From Gluconobacter japonicus (GTDB lineage: Bacteria > Pseudomonadota > Alphaproteobacteria > Acetobacterales > Acetobacteraceae), in assembly GCF_002723975.1 (NCBI RefSeq), contig NZ_BEWO01000001.1, positions 220,090-284,089 of the forward strand: DNA of 64,000 nucleotides, given 5' to 3'. Under the pieces are notes generated by a model, which was not told the origin of the DNA, ran no database searches, and saw nothing but the letters and a program-made list of their open reading frames with translations. The first letter of the stretch is position 1. The number at the start of each line of letters is the position of its first letter. The position numbers and the translations under genes were made by a program. This document shows, piece by piece, positions 17,927 to 26,758 of the stretch.

Positions 17927-18795
17927 GCCACCGCTCCCTTGTTCAAACGGCTTTGCCCCATCAACACCAAAAAGAGATCTGCGAGTTTTGGTTGGCGCGT
18001 CTCCCCCAGAGCAGCTAGTTCGTTTTGCGGAACACCGTCAAAAAGCATGAGGGATTGCCCAAGGATGAGCCTTTCGTTCAATGGCCTCAGCGCGCGAGCA
18101 GCCTCGACAGTATCGGGACGCGGCTTTAGTTCCACAAAGCGTTGGGCCAGATTGTCCATACTATCCTGCAGCGTGATACGGCCGTCGCCGATCAGAATCA
18201 CATCCGTCAGAATATCTTCGATTTCCTCAATCTGATGCGTTGTCACCAGAATGGTTCGGTCATGATCAAAGTAATCGTTGAGCAACGTAATGTAGAATTC
18301 GCGCCTATATAGCAGATCCAGACCTAACGTTGGCTCATCAAGCACCAGGAGCTTGGCATCAATAGCCATAACGAGCGCCAGATGCAGTTGTGCCACCATA
18401 CCTTTGGACAGGTTCCGCACACGCGCTTTTTTCTGGATATCCGTTTTTAACAGAAACTGCTCGGCACGCGCCCGATCAAATCTTGGGTGCACCCCTTCAA
18501 CATAGTCGAGAACCTGCCAGACCTTCATCCAGCGTGGCAGCAGAGCAACGTCTGCAATGAAGCAGACATCCTGCATCATGGCTTCGCGCTCACGCCAGGG
18601 ATCACGCCCCAGAACTTTCAGAGAGCCTTCGTAGGGCACAAGCCCCAGGATGGCATTCAGTGTAGTGGTTTTACCCGCGCCGTTTGGGCCAATCAGCCCG
18701 ACGATCCGGCCAGAAGGAATGCTCAGGTCAATACCCTGAACACCTTTGCCGCCACGGTGGATCTTGCGCAGGCCACGCGCTTCAATGCAGGTCAT
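17923..18795 (-). CDS. ABC transporter ATP-binding protein (YtrB-like)
   Basis: A 290-aa ATPase: Walker A GPNGAGKTT near residues 37-45, signature NLSKGMVAQLHLALVM (LSKGM rather than LSGGQ, usual in this subfamily), Walker B LLVLDEPTLGLD, and H-loop TTHQIEEIEDI. It energises the adjacent ABC-2 permease. Overlaps of four bases on both sides (ATGA) make the three genes one tightly coupled operon with the GntR regulator first. Confidence 0.92.
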   Translation of the reverse strand: MTCIEARGLRKIHRGGKGVQGIDLSIPSGRIVGLIGPNGAGKTTTLNAILGLVPYEGSLKVLGRDPWREREAMMQDVCFIADVALLPRWMKVWQVLDYVEGVHPRFDRARAEQFLLKTDIQKKARVRNLSKGMVAQLHLALVMAIDAKLLVLDEPTLGLDLLYRREFYITLLNDYFDHDRTILVTTHQIEEIEDILTDVILIGDGRITLQDSMDNLAQRFVELKPRPDTVEAARALRPLNERLILGQSLMLFDGVPQNELAALGETRQPKLADLFLVLMGQSRLNKGAVA

Positions 18796-19151
18796 TGGCC
18801 GTCTCCATTTCGTAGAAGGTCATCCACAGACAAACCAAGGCGACGAATGGTTCGCAATGTCTCGGGCCATTGTTCCGTCAGGAATTTCTGTCGCTCGCTT
18901 TGCGCCAGACGTTCCAGCGCGCCGGACGCAACAAACATTCCCAGTCCGCGGCGTTTCTCCAACAGCCCTTCATCGGAAAGCTGCTGATAGGCTTTCATGA
19001 CAGTCAGGGGATTGATCTGGCAGTCCGCAGCAACCTGCCGCACAGACGGAACAGGATCTCCCTCTCCCACAGCGCCATCCAACATCATGCCCACCACCTT
19101 TTCGCGCAGTTGCTGATAGATTGGCTGACTGTCATTCCACACACCATCCAT
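18792..19151 (-). CDS. GntR-family transcriptional regulator, YtrA subfamily
   Basis: About 119 aa: an N-terminal winged helix-turn-helix (PIYQQLREKVVGMMLDG ... DPVPSVRQVAADCQINPLTVMKAYQQLSDEGLLEKRRGLGMFV) and only a short helical tail, the hallmark of the YtrA subfamily, whose members repress their own ABC operon. The ATG at 19151 has GGAGGACCAGC upstream. The 38-bp palindrome at 19196-19233 is its likely operator. The inducer is not evident. Confidence 0.92.
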   Translation of the reverse strand: MDGVWNDSQPIYQQLREKVVGMMLDGAVGEGDPVPSVRQVAADCQINPLTVMKAYQQLSDEGLLEKRRGLGMFVASGALERLAQSERQKFLTEQWPETLRTIRRLGLSVDDLLRNGDGQ

Positions 19152-19195
19152 GCTGGTCCTCCAGATGTTGACCACAACACAGGTCGCACCCTCTA

Positions 19196-19233
19196 TTGGT
19201 ATGGTGTTTTACATATGTATATCACCAAACCAA
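19196..19233. promoter_or_regulatory. Probable GntR(YtrA)-type operator, 38-bp interrupted palindrome
   Basis: The segment is an inverted repeat centred between 19214 and 19215; 16 of 19 base pairs match. The left half begins TTGGTATGGTG, the right half ends CACCAAACCAA, and the middle is ACATATGT. It lies about 45 bases upstream of the GntR start codon and overlaps the expected promoter, which suits autorepression. Confidence 0.7.
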
Positions 19234-19322
19234 TAGCAAGAGATTTTTGGAGGCCATTCCCCAAACGATCGGTCTTCGTTCTGATCAAAACGAAAAAACG
19301 CCACATCTTCCGATATGACGTT

Positions 19323-19340
19323 TTAAAAGTATACTTTTAA
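19323..19340. repeat. Perfect 18-bp AT-rich palindrome
   Basis: TTAAAAGT-AT-ACTTTTAA is fully self-complementary. It lies 13 bases downstream of the small lipoprotein stop (minus strand) in the gap before the GntR operon promoter. It could be an operator or part of an AT-rich transcription end; no T-run makes it a clean terminator. Confidence 0.4.
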
Positions 19341-19353
19341 TATTGAAGTAATT

Positions 19354-19533
19354 TTAGAACATCGCTCTATCAGGAATTGTGTTTCCTTCAGGAGAAATCA
19401 TTTCTATTGTCTGCGAATAATGATTATTGGCGGCATATTTTTCTGGAGATCTACTTACAGAACATGCCCCTAATGAGAAGGACATTCCTACAATTGCGAA
19501 AGAGAGGAAAATGGTTTCTTTCCGGATCTTCAT
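19354..19533 (-). CDS. Small lipoprotein, unknown function (59 aa)
   Basis: The ATG at 19533 is preceded by AAGGAGAAAAACG, a near-ideal ribosome site. The signal FLSFAIVGMSFSLGAC contains a lipobox LGAC, and the mature part of about 37 residues has no known domain (SRSPEKYAANNHYSQTIEMISPEG). The gene and its flanks are much more AT-rich than the neighbours. It has no visible similarity to the other small lipoprotein at 10.8 kb beyond the lipobox. Confidence 0.68.
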   Translation of the reverse strand: MKIRKETIFLSFAIVGMSFSLGACSVSRSPEKYAANNHYSQTIEMISPEGNTIPDRAMF

Positions 19534-19674
19534 CGTTTTTCTCCTTATTCTTATTTTTTCCAAACGATAATCCTTAAAAAAATTATTAAAATCAGAAATT
19601 TTGGAATAGTCACAGAATTTTCATAAAAATAATTTATGAAAGTTCCCTGTCAGAATCCGTTTCTCGGGAAACCA

Positions 19675-19710
19675 AATAAAAAACCCCGCCTGAGCAGTCA
19701 GGCGGGGTTT
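19675..19710 (-). terminator. Intrinsic terminator of rsmB
   Basis: A 13-bp stem (19681-19693 with 19698-19710: AAACCCCGCCTGA / TCAGGCGGGGTTT) with a 4-base loop. On the minus strand it is followed by a run of T. It ends 4 bases before the rsmB stop codon on the window scale. Confidence 0.9.
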
Positions 19711-19714
19711 GGCA

Positions 19715-21055
19715 TCAGACCTTGATCAGACGGGCCGCAAAAAACCCGTCCATGCCGCCGCGGTCCCACCAGAGACCTGGATGTGTGCGGAAGAAGCCTT
19801 CCGGTGTGCGGGCGATGGACATTTCTGCCAACTCAGCGTCCGTAAAAGGCTCATGTCTCCAGCCGCCACGTTCCAGGGCCGCGCGAATGCGATCCGGGCC
19901 TTCCTCATCCTGAAGGGAACAGACAGCATACATCAGCATCCCACCTGGCTTGAGCATCTCACGCGCGGAATCAATGAAGGCATCCTGCCCTTGCGCCAGT
20001 GCGGTGACATCGCGGGGGCGTTTGATCCACAACACATCCGGATGACGGCGAAATGTCCCGGTGGCTGAGCACGGTGCGTCAAGCAAAACGGCATCCACGG
20101 GAGCTTTCGGACGCCAGGTCAGACCGTCTGCCACGATTGTTTCAGCCTCTACACGCATCCGCGCAATATTTTCGCGCAACCGTACAGCGCGTGCTTCTTC
20201 CTTCTCGATGGCAATCACCTGAGCCCCAGCCGTTGCCAACTGCGCCGTCTTACCACCGGGGGCCGCACACAGATCAATGATGGTCTTGCCAGAGACATTC
20301 CCCATCAGCTTCACAGGCATTGCGGCGGCAACGTCCTGTGCCCAGAACTGGCCTTCCTCGAAACCTTCCATCGTAGCGATGCGCGTTCCAGCCGGATAAC
20401 GCACTGTCCCCGTTGGGAGCACATCCCCGCCCTCGGGGGCCGTTGCACCGGGTCGCAGGCTCAGATCCAGCGGGGCCTCACGATGAAGGCCACGGGAAAT
20501 GGAACGCGCGCGTTGTCCCCATGCTCCCCACATCCAGGGTTGGACGTCCAGACGAGCCTCATCCAGCCCTTCCATCAGATCCCGTCCTTCACGAGCCACG
20601 CGACGCAGGACTGCATTGGCCAGCCCCGCGAACGGCGCCAATCCACGGCGACGCAGAAGATCCACGATCGTACCAACAGCCGCATGAGGCGGGGTTTCCA
20701 GATGCAGAAGCTGTGCGACACCTAACAGAAGCGCACAACGCACAGGCTCAGGCGGCTCCCGGCGCAGCATCGGCTGTAGAATTTCGGTCATACTGCCAAG
20801 GTAGCGGAGCGTCGTCGCTGCCAGACGATGCGCGGAAGCACGATCCCGCAGATCCATCGGTCCCGCGCGATCCAACGTCGTTTCCAGCATCCGGCGATGC
20901 TCGACCACACCACAGACGATATCAAAGGCCAGGTCGCGCGTCGGGTCAGGCGCAGGGCGGCGCTCCTGTCCCTGTTTCGGACGGCGTCCTCCCTGACGGG
21001 AAGCAGACGGGTTCTTCGGACGGCCGGAGCCGCGGGGGGGCGTATTCTGTGTCAT
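19715..21055 (-). CDS. rsmB: 16S rRNA cytosine-C5 methyltransferase family protein (RsmB/Sun-like)
   Basis: About 446 aa: an N-terminal NusB-like helical domain (RDLAFDIVCGVVEHRRMLETTLDRA ... ATTLRYLGSM) and a C-terminal SAM methyltransferase. Motifs are DLCAAPGGKTAQLA (SAM site), LLDAPCSATGTFRRHPDVLW with one catalytic Cys, and YAVCSLQDEEG with the second Cys. It is expected to methylate C967-type cytosine of 16S rRNA. An Arg/Gly/Pro-rich N-terminal extension of about 40 residues is present. The start at 21055 (MTQNTPPRG) is chosen because the upstream part of the frame overlaps the divergent yggS gene. Confidence 0.9.
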   Translation of the reverse strand: MTQNTPPRGSGRPKNPSASRQGGRRPKQGQERRPAPDPTRDLAFDIVCGVVEHRRMLETTLDRAGPMDLRDRASAHRLAATTLRYLGSMTEILQPMLRREPPEPVRCALLLGVAQLLHLETPPHAAVGTIVDLLRRRGLAPFAGLANAVLRRVAREGRDLMEGLDEARLDVQPWMWGAWGQRARSISRGLHREAPLDLSLRPGATAPEGGDVLPTGTVRYPAGTRIATMEGFEEGQFWAQDVAAAMPVKLMGNVSGKTIIDLCAAPGGKTAQLATAGAQVIAIEKEEARAVRLRENIARMRVEAETIVADGLTWRPKAPVDAVLLDAPCSATGTFRRHPDVLWIKRPRDVTALAQGQDAFIDSAREMLKPGGMLMYAVCSLQDEEGPDRIRAALERGGWRHEPFTDAELAEMSIARTPEGFFRTHPGLWWDRGGMDGFFAARLIKV

Positions 21056-21130
21056 TTTCAGGCGTCGATCTCTCGCATGCTGCCGAAATCGCATCTTGCG
21101 GCTTCTGACGCAATGGAGTCTTCTGCCGAC

Positions 21131-21811
21131 ATGTCCGATCAGATTGCAGAAAATCTCTCCCTTATCCGCAGTCGCATCCTTCATGCGTGCGAAAATTTGG
21201 GGCGTTTGGCCTCGGATGTTGGCCTCGTCGCCGTCAGTAAGTTTCATCCGAAAGAGGCCGTTGAAGCAGCCCTAAACGCCGGTCAGCGTGTTTTCGGGGA
21301 GAACCGTGTTCAGGAAGCCGCCTCAAAGTTTCCAGATCTTCGTACGACATGGCCAGACCTGCGCCTTCACATTATCGGTGGCCTCCAGACAAACAAGGCT
21401 GTTGACGCCTGCCGCATTGCGGATGTGATCGAGACTCTGGATCGGCCGGCTCTGGCTGACGCTCTTGAAAAAGCTGCAGACAAGCTGGGTCGGCTGCCGG
21501 AGCTTCTCGTTCAGGTCAACACCGGCAATGAACCTCAGAAGTCAGGCGTCCCGCGTGACGAAGCCGATGCCTTTATCAAAACCTGCATGACAAGGTTCGG
21601 CGCCAAGGTGCGGGGCCTGATGTGCATTCCTCCGGAAGACGAGGATCCATCAGCGCATTTCCGTTTTCTGACGGGTCTGGCCAAGCGCCACGGGCTACCG
21701 GTTATTTCTATGGGCATGTCTGCCGATTTCGAAACGGCCATCGCCGAAGGAGCCACGCTTGTCCGGGTTGGAAGTGCCATTTTCGGCCCCCGTCCCATGA
21801 CAGGTTCCTAA
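21131..21811 (+). CDS. YggS/PLPBP-type pyridoxal phosphate homeostasis protein
   Basis: About 226 aa. LVAVSKFHPKEAVEAALNAGQRVFGENRVQEA holds the PLP-binding Lys, LHIIGGLQTNKA is the usual IGxLQxNK block, and ISMGMSADFETAIAEGATLVRVGSAIFGPR binds the PLP phosphate. The protein is a non-enzymatic PLP carrier affecting B6 and amino acid pools. ATGs at 21077 and 21113 are in frame too; 21131 gives the N-terminus seen in the family (MSDQIAENLSLIRSRI). It is divergent from rsmB with very little space for promoters. Confidence 0.93.
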   Translation: MSDQIAENLSLIRSRILHACENLGRLASDVGLVAVSKFHPKEAVEAALNAGQRVFGENRVQEAASKFPDLRTTWPDLRLHIIGGLQTNKAVDACRIADVIETLDRPALADALEKAADKLGRLPELLVQVNTGNEPQKSGVPRDEADAFIKTCMTRFGAKVRGLMCIPPEDEDPSAHFRFLTGLAKRHGLPVISMGMSADFETAIAEGATLVRVGSAIFGPRPMTGS

Positions 21812-21917
21812 CGCACAGCTTGCATCCCTGTAAGAAATCCTGTCTTGAGGGAAAAGACCGCGCTCCGACACGTCCGTGTGAGGTGTTGGGAGTGCTGGTT
21901 TCCTGCGATGCCCGTAA

Positions 21918-23942
21918 ATGGAACCACCGATGCCAGAACACGACGGCGATAACGCTCCCCCTCCTCGTCCCGGTGTCGGAGTACCAGTGGAGAGCGGCGA
22001 AGTCCTGCAAACCATCGATCAGGCCCGCAAGGATGGAAATACCGCCGAACTTGGGGATTTTGAAGGCAGCAGCCACAAGAAACCCGTAGGCTTTGGTGCA
22101 CTTCTTGCCGTTCTGGGTGTCGTGTATGGCGATATCGGAACAAGCCCGCTCTATGCGCTTCAGTCTTCGGTCAATATCGTCGGCTCCGCCAAACATCCGG
22201 CCGCCGCATGGGAGATCATGGGGCTGGCCAGCCTGACATTCTGGGCGCTCATGCTGATCGTGACATTCAAATATGTCCTGCTCATCATGCGCGCCGATCA
22301 TGATGGCGAAGGCGGTATCATTGCCCTGATGTCCCTGGCCCAGCGCGTCTGCAAATCACAGAGATTCCGATGGCTGTTCGGCCTCGTCGGCATCGCGGGC
22401 ACCTGCCTGTTCTTTGGTGACAGCATCATTACGCCTGCCGTGTCCGTTCTTTCTGCCGTCGAGGGCATTGAAATCGCGGTTCCATCCGCCAGCCATGTCA
22501 TCATCCCGATTGCCATGATTGTTCTTGTGGCGCTGTTTGCGGCACAGGCCATGGGAACGGGGAAGATCGGCAAGGCCTTTGGTCCGATCATGGTTGTCTG
22601 GTTTGCGGTTCTGGCCATTCTCGGCGTACGGGGCATTATTCTCTATCCCCATATCCTGCTGGCCCTCTCCCCGACCTTCGCGCTCGAATTCATCGTTCTG
22701 CACGGCTATCTATCCTTCATCGCACTCGGTTCGGTCGTTCTGTCCGTAACGGGTGCGGAGGCACTTTATGCGGATATGGGGCATTTCGGCCGTGCGCCAA
22801 TCCGCAAGGCATGGCTGTTTTTCGTACTGCCGTCCCTGACATTGAACTACTTTGGTCAGGCCGCCCTGCTGATCCACGATCCAGCCACGCTAGCCAATCC
22901 GTTCTATCATCTTGGCCCACACTGGGCGCAGATTCCGCTTCTGATCCTTGCCACCTTTGCGACCGTCATTGCGTCTCAGGCAGGTATCTCGGGCAGCTTC
23001 TCGCTCTGCCGTCAGCTCATCCAGCTTGGTTATCTGCCCCGGACCCGCATTGTGCATACGAATGCGGATGAAGAAGCGCAGATTTATCTGCCGTCCCTGA
23101 ACTGGATTCTTGCCTTCGGGGCACTGGTACTGGTTCTGTCCTTCCGCTCCTCTGCTGCACTGGCGGCCGCTTACGGTATTGCTGTGACCGGCACATTCCT
23201 GTGCACCTGCGTCCTGGCCATGGTGGTCTTCCGCCGCACCTTCAAATGGAGCGCTGTGGCCGTTGGAGCCGTGTTCGGTCTGTTCTTCGTCGTGGATGCA
23301 GTCTTCTTCTCCGCCAACGTGCTAAAGATCCCCGATGGTGGCTGGGTCCCACTCGCAATCGGCATCATCAGCACCATCGTCATGACAACATGGAAGCGCG
23401 GCCGTAGCCTGATTGCCGCCAAGCAGCAGGCAAATTCCATGCCGATGGCCTCGTTTCTGGCCCGCCTGCCGCAGTCACGCACCATCCGCGTTCCGGGCCT
23501 CGCTGTCTTCCTGACGGCCAACCCGGACGTCGTGCCGAACTCGCTGCTGCATAACCTGAAGCACAACAAGGTTCTGCATGAACACGTCATGTTCGTAACC
23601 GTGCAGAACCTTGATCAGCCGGAAGCCGAGCGCGGACACCGCACGATCGTTCAGGAACTGGCGCCGAACATCAATCGCGTGATCGTCCGGTACGGCTTCA
23701 TGGAAATGCCAAACCTGCCGCGCGCCCTGATGGAGCTGAAGGCGCTTGGGGTCGCGTTCGATGCCATTCAGGCCTCCTATTTCACGTCCCATGAGCTTGT
23801 AGTTCGCTCCCGCGTTCCCAAGATGCAGCTCTGGCGGATGTGGCTGTTTCTGCTTCTCCTGCGTAATGCTGCCTCGACCACGGAATTCTTCCGCATCCCG
23901 CCTGATCGCGTGGTAGAGTTCGGCGTCCGGATTGCAATTTGA
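21918..23942 (+). CDS. kup: KUP-family potassium uptake protein
   Basis: A 674-aa secondary transporter with about twelve membrane segments. GVVYGDIGTSPLYAL is the KUP signature near the N-terminus, and a long cytoplasmic C-terminal domain begins near RTIRVPGLAVFLT. It imports potassium with protons, useful at the low pH an acetic acid bacterium creates. The N-terminus has a roughly 45-residue acidic/proline extension. In-frame ATGs at 21918 and 21930 are both possible. Its TGA overlaps the TTG start of hemW. Confidence 0.95.
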   Translation: MEPPMPEHDGDNAPPPRPGVGVPVESGEVLQTIDQARKDGNTAELGDFEGSSHKKPVGFGALLAVLGVVYGDIGTSPLYALQSSVNIVGSAKHPAAAWEIMGLASLTFWALMLIVTFKYVLLIMRADHDGEGGIIALMSLAQRVCKSQRFRWLFGLVGIAGTCLFFGDSIITPAVSVLSAVEGIEIAVPSASHVIIPIAMIVLVALFAAQAMGTGKIGKAFGPIMVVWFAVLAILGVRGIILYPHILLALSPTFALEFIVLHGYLSFIALGSVVLSVTGAEALYADMGHFGRAPIRKAWLFFVLPSLTLNYFGQAALLIHDPATLANPFYHLGPHWAQIPLLILATFATVIASQAGISGSFSLCRQLIQLGYLPRTRIVHTNADEEAQIYLPSLNWILAFGALVLVLSFRSSAALAAAYGIAVTGTFLCTCVLAMVVFRRTFKWSAVAVGAVFGLFFVVDAVFFSANVLKIPDGGWVPLAIGIISTIVMTTWKRGRSLIAAKQQANSMPMASFLARLPQSRTIRVPGLAVFLTANPDVVPNSLLHNLKHNKVLHEHVMFVTVQNLDQPEAERGHRTIVQELAPNINRVIVRYGFMEMPNLPRALMELKALGVAFDAIQASYFTSHELVVRSRVPKMQLWRMWLFLLLLRNAASTTEFFRIPPDRVVEFGVRIAI

Positions 23943-25090
23943 CCGAGCCTCTTTCCCTTTACATTCACTGGCCGTTCTGTCTGGCGAAGTGCCCTTACTG
24001 CGACTTCAACTCCCATGTCCGGGATGAAATCCCGCAGAAGCGCTTCGCCGCAGCCCTGCGGCGGGAATTGGCGCATGACGCGGCCCGTCTGGGCCGTCGG
24101 CCCCTCCGCTCCATTTTCTTTGGAGGCGGCACCCCTTCCCTGATGGCTCCGGAAACGGTCGCGGCACTCATTGAGGATGCACATCAGCTTTTCGATGCCG
24201 AGCCGGATCTGGAAATCACACTGGAAGCCAATCCGACCAGCGTGGAAGCCGGGAAATTCTCCGCCTTTCGTCAGGCCGGCGTGAACCGCGTATCTCTCGG
24301 GGTGCAAAGCCTGCGGGACGACGCACTCAAAATGCTGGGCCGGGAACACTCAGCCGGACAGGCCATTCAGGCACTTGAAACCGCCCGCTCTCTGTTTCCG
24401 CGCATCTCCTTCGATCTGATTTACGCCCGACCGGGCCAGAGCGATGCTGACTGGGAGAACGAACTCTCCACGGCACTGGATCTCGTGGCCGATCATCTGT
24501 CGCTCTATCAGCTCACAATCGAACCCGGTACGAAGTTTGAAGCCCTGCATCGCAGGGGCGAACTGACGCTTCCTGATGCCGATGACGCCGCACGCCTCTA
24601 TGACCTCACCAGCGAGACGGCGGCCCGACATGGCCTCCTGCCCTACGAGGTCTCCAACTACGCCCGACCGGGCGCGGAAAGCCGCCATAATCTGACCTAC
24701 TGGCGTTACGCAGATTACATCGGCATTGGCCCCGGAGCGCATGGGCGCCTCACACTGGACGACACATTATACGCCACCCGACGCCATCGCGCGCCCGAAC
24801 CATGGGCAGAGCGCGTTGAGAAAACAGGATCTGGCAGCACAGACGAAACGGCCCTGTCCCCTGAAGAAAAAGGACGGGAAGCTCTCCTGATGGGATTACG
24901 CCTCTCCGAAGGGATCAACGAAACCCGCTTTGCCCATCGTACGGGTCGAGCACTGGAAGACTGCGTAGATCCGTTCATGCTTGAAGCCTGTCTGGAGGAG
25001 AATTATCTCATCCGGGAGGGGGGTATCCTGAAAGCGACGGACGAAGGCAGACTTCGTCTTGAAGCATTGCTGGCAAGATTGGTCACTTAA
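23939..25090 (+). CDS. hemW: HemW-like radical SAM heme chaperone (formerly coproporphyrinogen III oxidase-like)
   Basis: A 383-aa radical SAM protein with CxxxCxxC (C14, C18, C21 in WPFCLAKCPYCDFNSH). The motifs FFGGGTPSLM, GVQSLRDDALKMLGREHSAGQA and FDLIYARPGQ are typical of HemW, and there is a C-terminal HemN_C domain. It lacks the extra Cys and residues of true HemN oxygen-independent oxidase, so insertion of heme into client proteins is more likely. It starts at TTG inside TTGA shared with the kup stop, implying coupled translation. Confidence 0.9.
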   Translation: MTEPLSLYIHWPFCLAKCPYCDFNSHVRDEIPQKRFAAALRRELAHDAARLGRRPLRSIFFGGGTPSLMAPETVAALIEDAHQLFDAEPDLEITLEANPTSVEAGKFSAFRQAGVNRVSLGVQSLRDDALKMLGREHSAGQAIQALETARSLFPRISFDLIYARPGQSDADWENELSTALDLVADHLSLYQLTIEPGTKFEALHRRGELTLPDADDAARLYDLTSETAARHGLLPYEVSNYARPGAESRHNLTYWRYADYIGIGPGAHGRLTLDDTLYATRRHRAPEPWAERVEKTGSGSTDETALSPEEKGREALLMGLRLSEGINETRFAHRTGRALEDCVDPFMLEACLEENYLIREGGILKATDEGRLRLEALLARLVT

Positions 25091-25125
25091 GGGCATGATC
25101 GCGCGCTAATTAACAGGACGAGACC

Positions 25126-26208
25126 ATGCGCCGATCCATTCTCTCTGCCCTCCTTGCTGCCTGCGCTTTGACCGGCATTGCTTCCGCCGCCCCTGCGGCT
25201 CCGGGATACTACATTCAGGACAACGACTACCTCGGCCCAGGCGGGTCAGACATTCAGTCCGTCATTCCGCTGCTGAACCGCGACAACGTCAATCTTCTGG
25301 CCCTGACCGTCACGGTTGGCGATGACTGGGAGAATGCTGAATCGGCCCATCTGCGTCGCTTCCTCGAAATCGCCAAGCAGACCCAGATCCCTGTCGCCGA
25401 TGGCGCGACGCTGCCGCTCGTCAACACGGTGGCTGCAACGCGACTGCGTGAAAAGCAGTACGGCACCATCCCCTGGAAGGGCGCCTGGGGCGGTCTCGGG
25501 TCTATCGACAAGACGCCCGCGACCCAGCCTGCTCTCAGCAAAATGCCGGACGGGACGCCGCGCATGGCGGTCGATCCGCTTCCCGCCGCCATGGTTCTGA
25601 TCAAAGCCGTTCACGACCATCCCCATCAGGTCACGATCATTGCCGCAGGCCCGCTAACGAACCTTGCGCTTGCCATCCGTCTGGACCCAACCTTCGCCGC
25701 GACTGCCAAGCAGCTTGTTTTTATGGGGGGGCTGCTGGATTCCAGCATGATGTCCGTCACGGGCAATGCTGACTTCGCCTCCGACTTCAACATGATTGCC
25801 GACCCTGAAGCCGCACACATCACACTGACGGCTCCTTGGGCGTCCATCACCTGTGTCGGGAATGTCTCGAACGATATCATGATGACGCATGACCTGATGA
25901 ACCGTATCGCGGAGAAGAAGACGCCCGTTACGGAGTATCTTCAGAAGTTCTACGCGCCCCTGCCGCTGTGGGATGAGCTGACATCCGCCATCGCAGTCGA
26001 GCCAGATCTGGTGACGAAGTCCGTCGATGCCTATATGGACATCAACACGGCTCCGGGCATGGATTACGGCCACGCTCATGTCTGGCCGGATGCGACAGCA
26101 CCTAAAGGAATGGGCCTGCAGAAGGTGAAGCTCGTTCAGTCCGTAGACACGAAGCGCTTCATCAATGAGTTCGTCGCCCAGGCACAGAACGCCATGGGTA
26201 CCCACTAA
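25126..26208 (+). CDS. Exported nucleoside hydrolase-like protein (IUNH family)
   Basis: A 360-aa protein with a cleavable signal peptide (ALTGIASAAPA, cut near 22-25), so it is periplasmic, unusual for the family. IUNH features: TIIAAGPLTNLALAIRLDP, FMGGLLDSS, and ADFASDFNMIADPEAAHITL with the conserved N/DPEAA. The canonical N-terminal calcium motif DTDPGxDD is modified to D32-N-D34-Y-L-G-P-G-G-S-D42, with an insertion and one Asp lost. It may hydrolyse N-glycosidic bonds of external nucleosides or be a variant for another ribosyl substrate. It follows hemW by 35 bases. Confidence 0.85.
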   Translation: MRRSILSALLAACALTGIASAAPAAPGYYIQDNDYLGPGGSDIQSVIPLLNRDNVNLLALTVTVGDDWENAESAHLRRFLEIAKQTQIPVADGATLPLVNTVAATRLREKQYGTIPWKGAWGGLGSIDKTPATQPALSKMPDGTPRMAVDPLPAAMVLIKAVHDHPHQVTIIAAGPLTNLALAIRLDPTFAATAKQLVFMGGLLDSSMMSVTGNADFASDFNMIADPEAAHITLTAPWASITCVGNVSNDIMMTHDLMNRIAEKKTPVTEYLQKFYAPLPLWDELTSAIAVEPDLVTKSVDAYMDINTAPGMDYGHAHVWPDATAPKGMGLQKVKLVQSVDTKRFINEFVAQAQNAMGTH

Positions 26209-26230
26209 GACCTGAAGAAAGGCAACCGAC

Positions 26231-26650
26231 ATGCTGAACATCATCAAGCTGGCCGTCGGTTGCCCGACCATTGAGGTTCTCCGGGAACGGATGAAGCATC
26301 CACGCGTGAATGGTCATGGCGCCGTCCCCACGCGCACGATGCCCAAACGGACCGCCGAGGTTCTGGACGGCGGCTCCCTGTATCGCGTTATGGACGGCAT
26401 GATCCTCTGCCGTCAGCCTATCATCGGGCTGGAAGCCTGCCGCCGCCCGGACGGCACCGAGGGTACGCTTATCGTTGTTTCGGATGACATCATTCCCGTA
26501 CAGCCGCGTACGATGCGCCCCTTTCAGGGTTGGCGCTATCTGGACCCGAAGGATGCGCCGCCGGATCTCGGACAATCCGCCGGTGGAGATAGCATCGCTG
26601 ATCTCCCACCACACCTGCGGCGGGAACTGGCAGAACTGGCCCTGATCTGA
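26231..26650 (+). CDS. DUF1489 family protein
   Basis: A 139-aa protein matching the alphaproteobacterial DUF1489 family: it opens MLNIIKLAVG, has TRTMPKRTAEVLDGGSLYRVMDG, and continues LCRQPIIGLE and FQGWRYLDPKDAPPDLG. Function is unknown. The cytoplasmic product follows the nucleoside hydrolase by 22 bases with AAAGGCAACCGAC as ribosome site, so the two may be co-transcribed. Confidence 0.9.
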   Translation: MLNIIKLAVGCPTIEVLRERMKHPRVNGHGAVPTRTMPKRTAEVLDGGSLYRVMDGMILCRQPIIGLEACRRPDGTEGTLIVVSDDIIPVQPRTMRPFQGWRYLDPKDAPPDLGQSAGGDSIADLPPHLRRELAELALI

Positions 26651-26758
26651 TCCCGCCATTTAAAAGGGCCGATCTGGAACAAGATAGCGGAACGTGCGTT
26701 GAATGCTCACGTCATGCCTGCTCCGCAGGCACCCTCCTGTCCTGCAAGGAGACATCCG

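Noticed and set aside
19715..21247. Longer RsmB start at 21247
   Set aside because: The extra 64 codons overlap the divergent yggS gene antisense and lack homology; MTQNTPPRG at 21055 is the sensible start.
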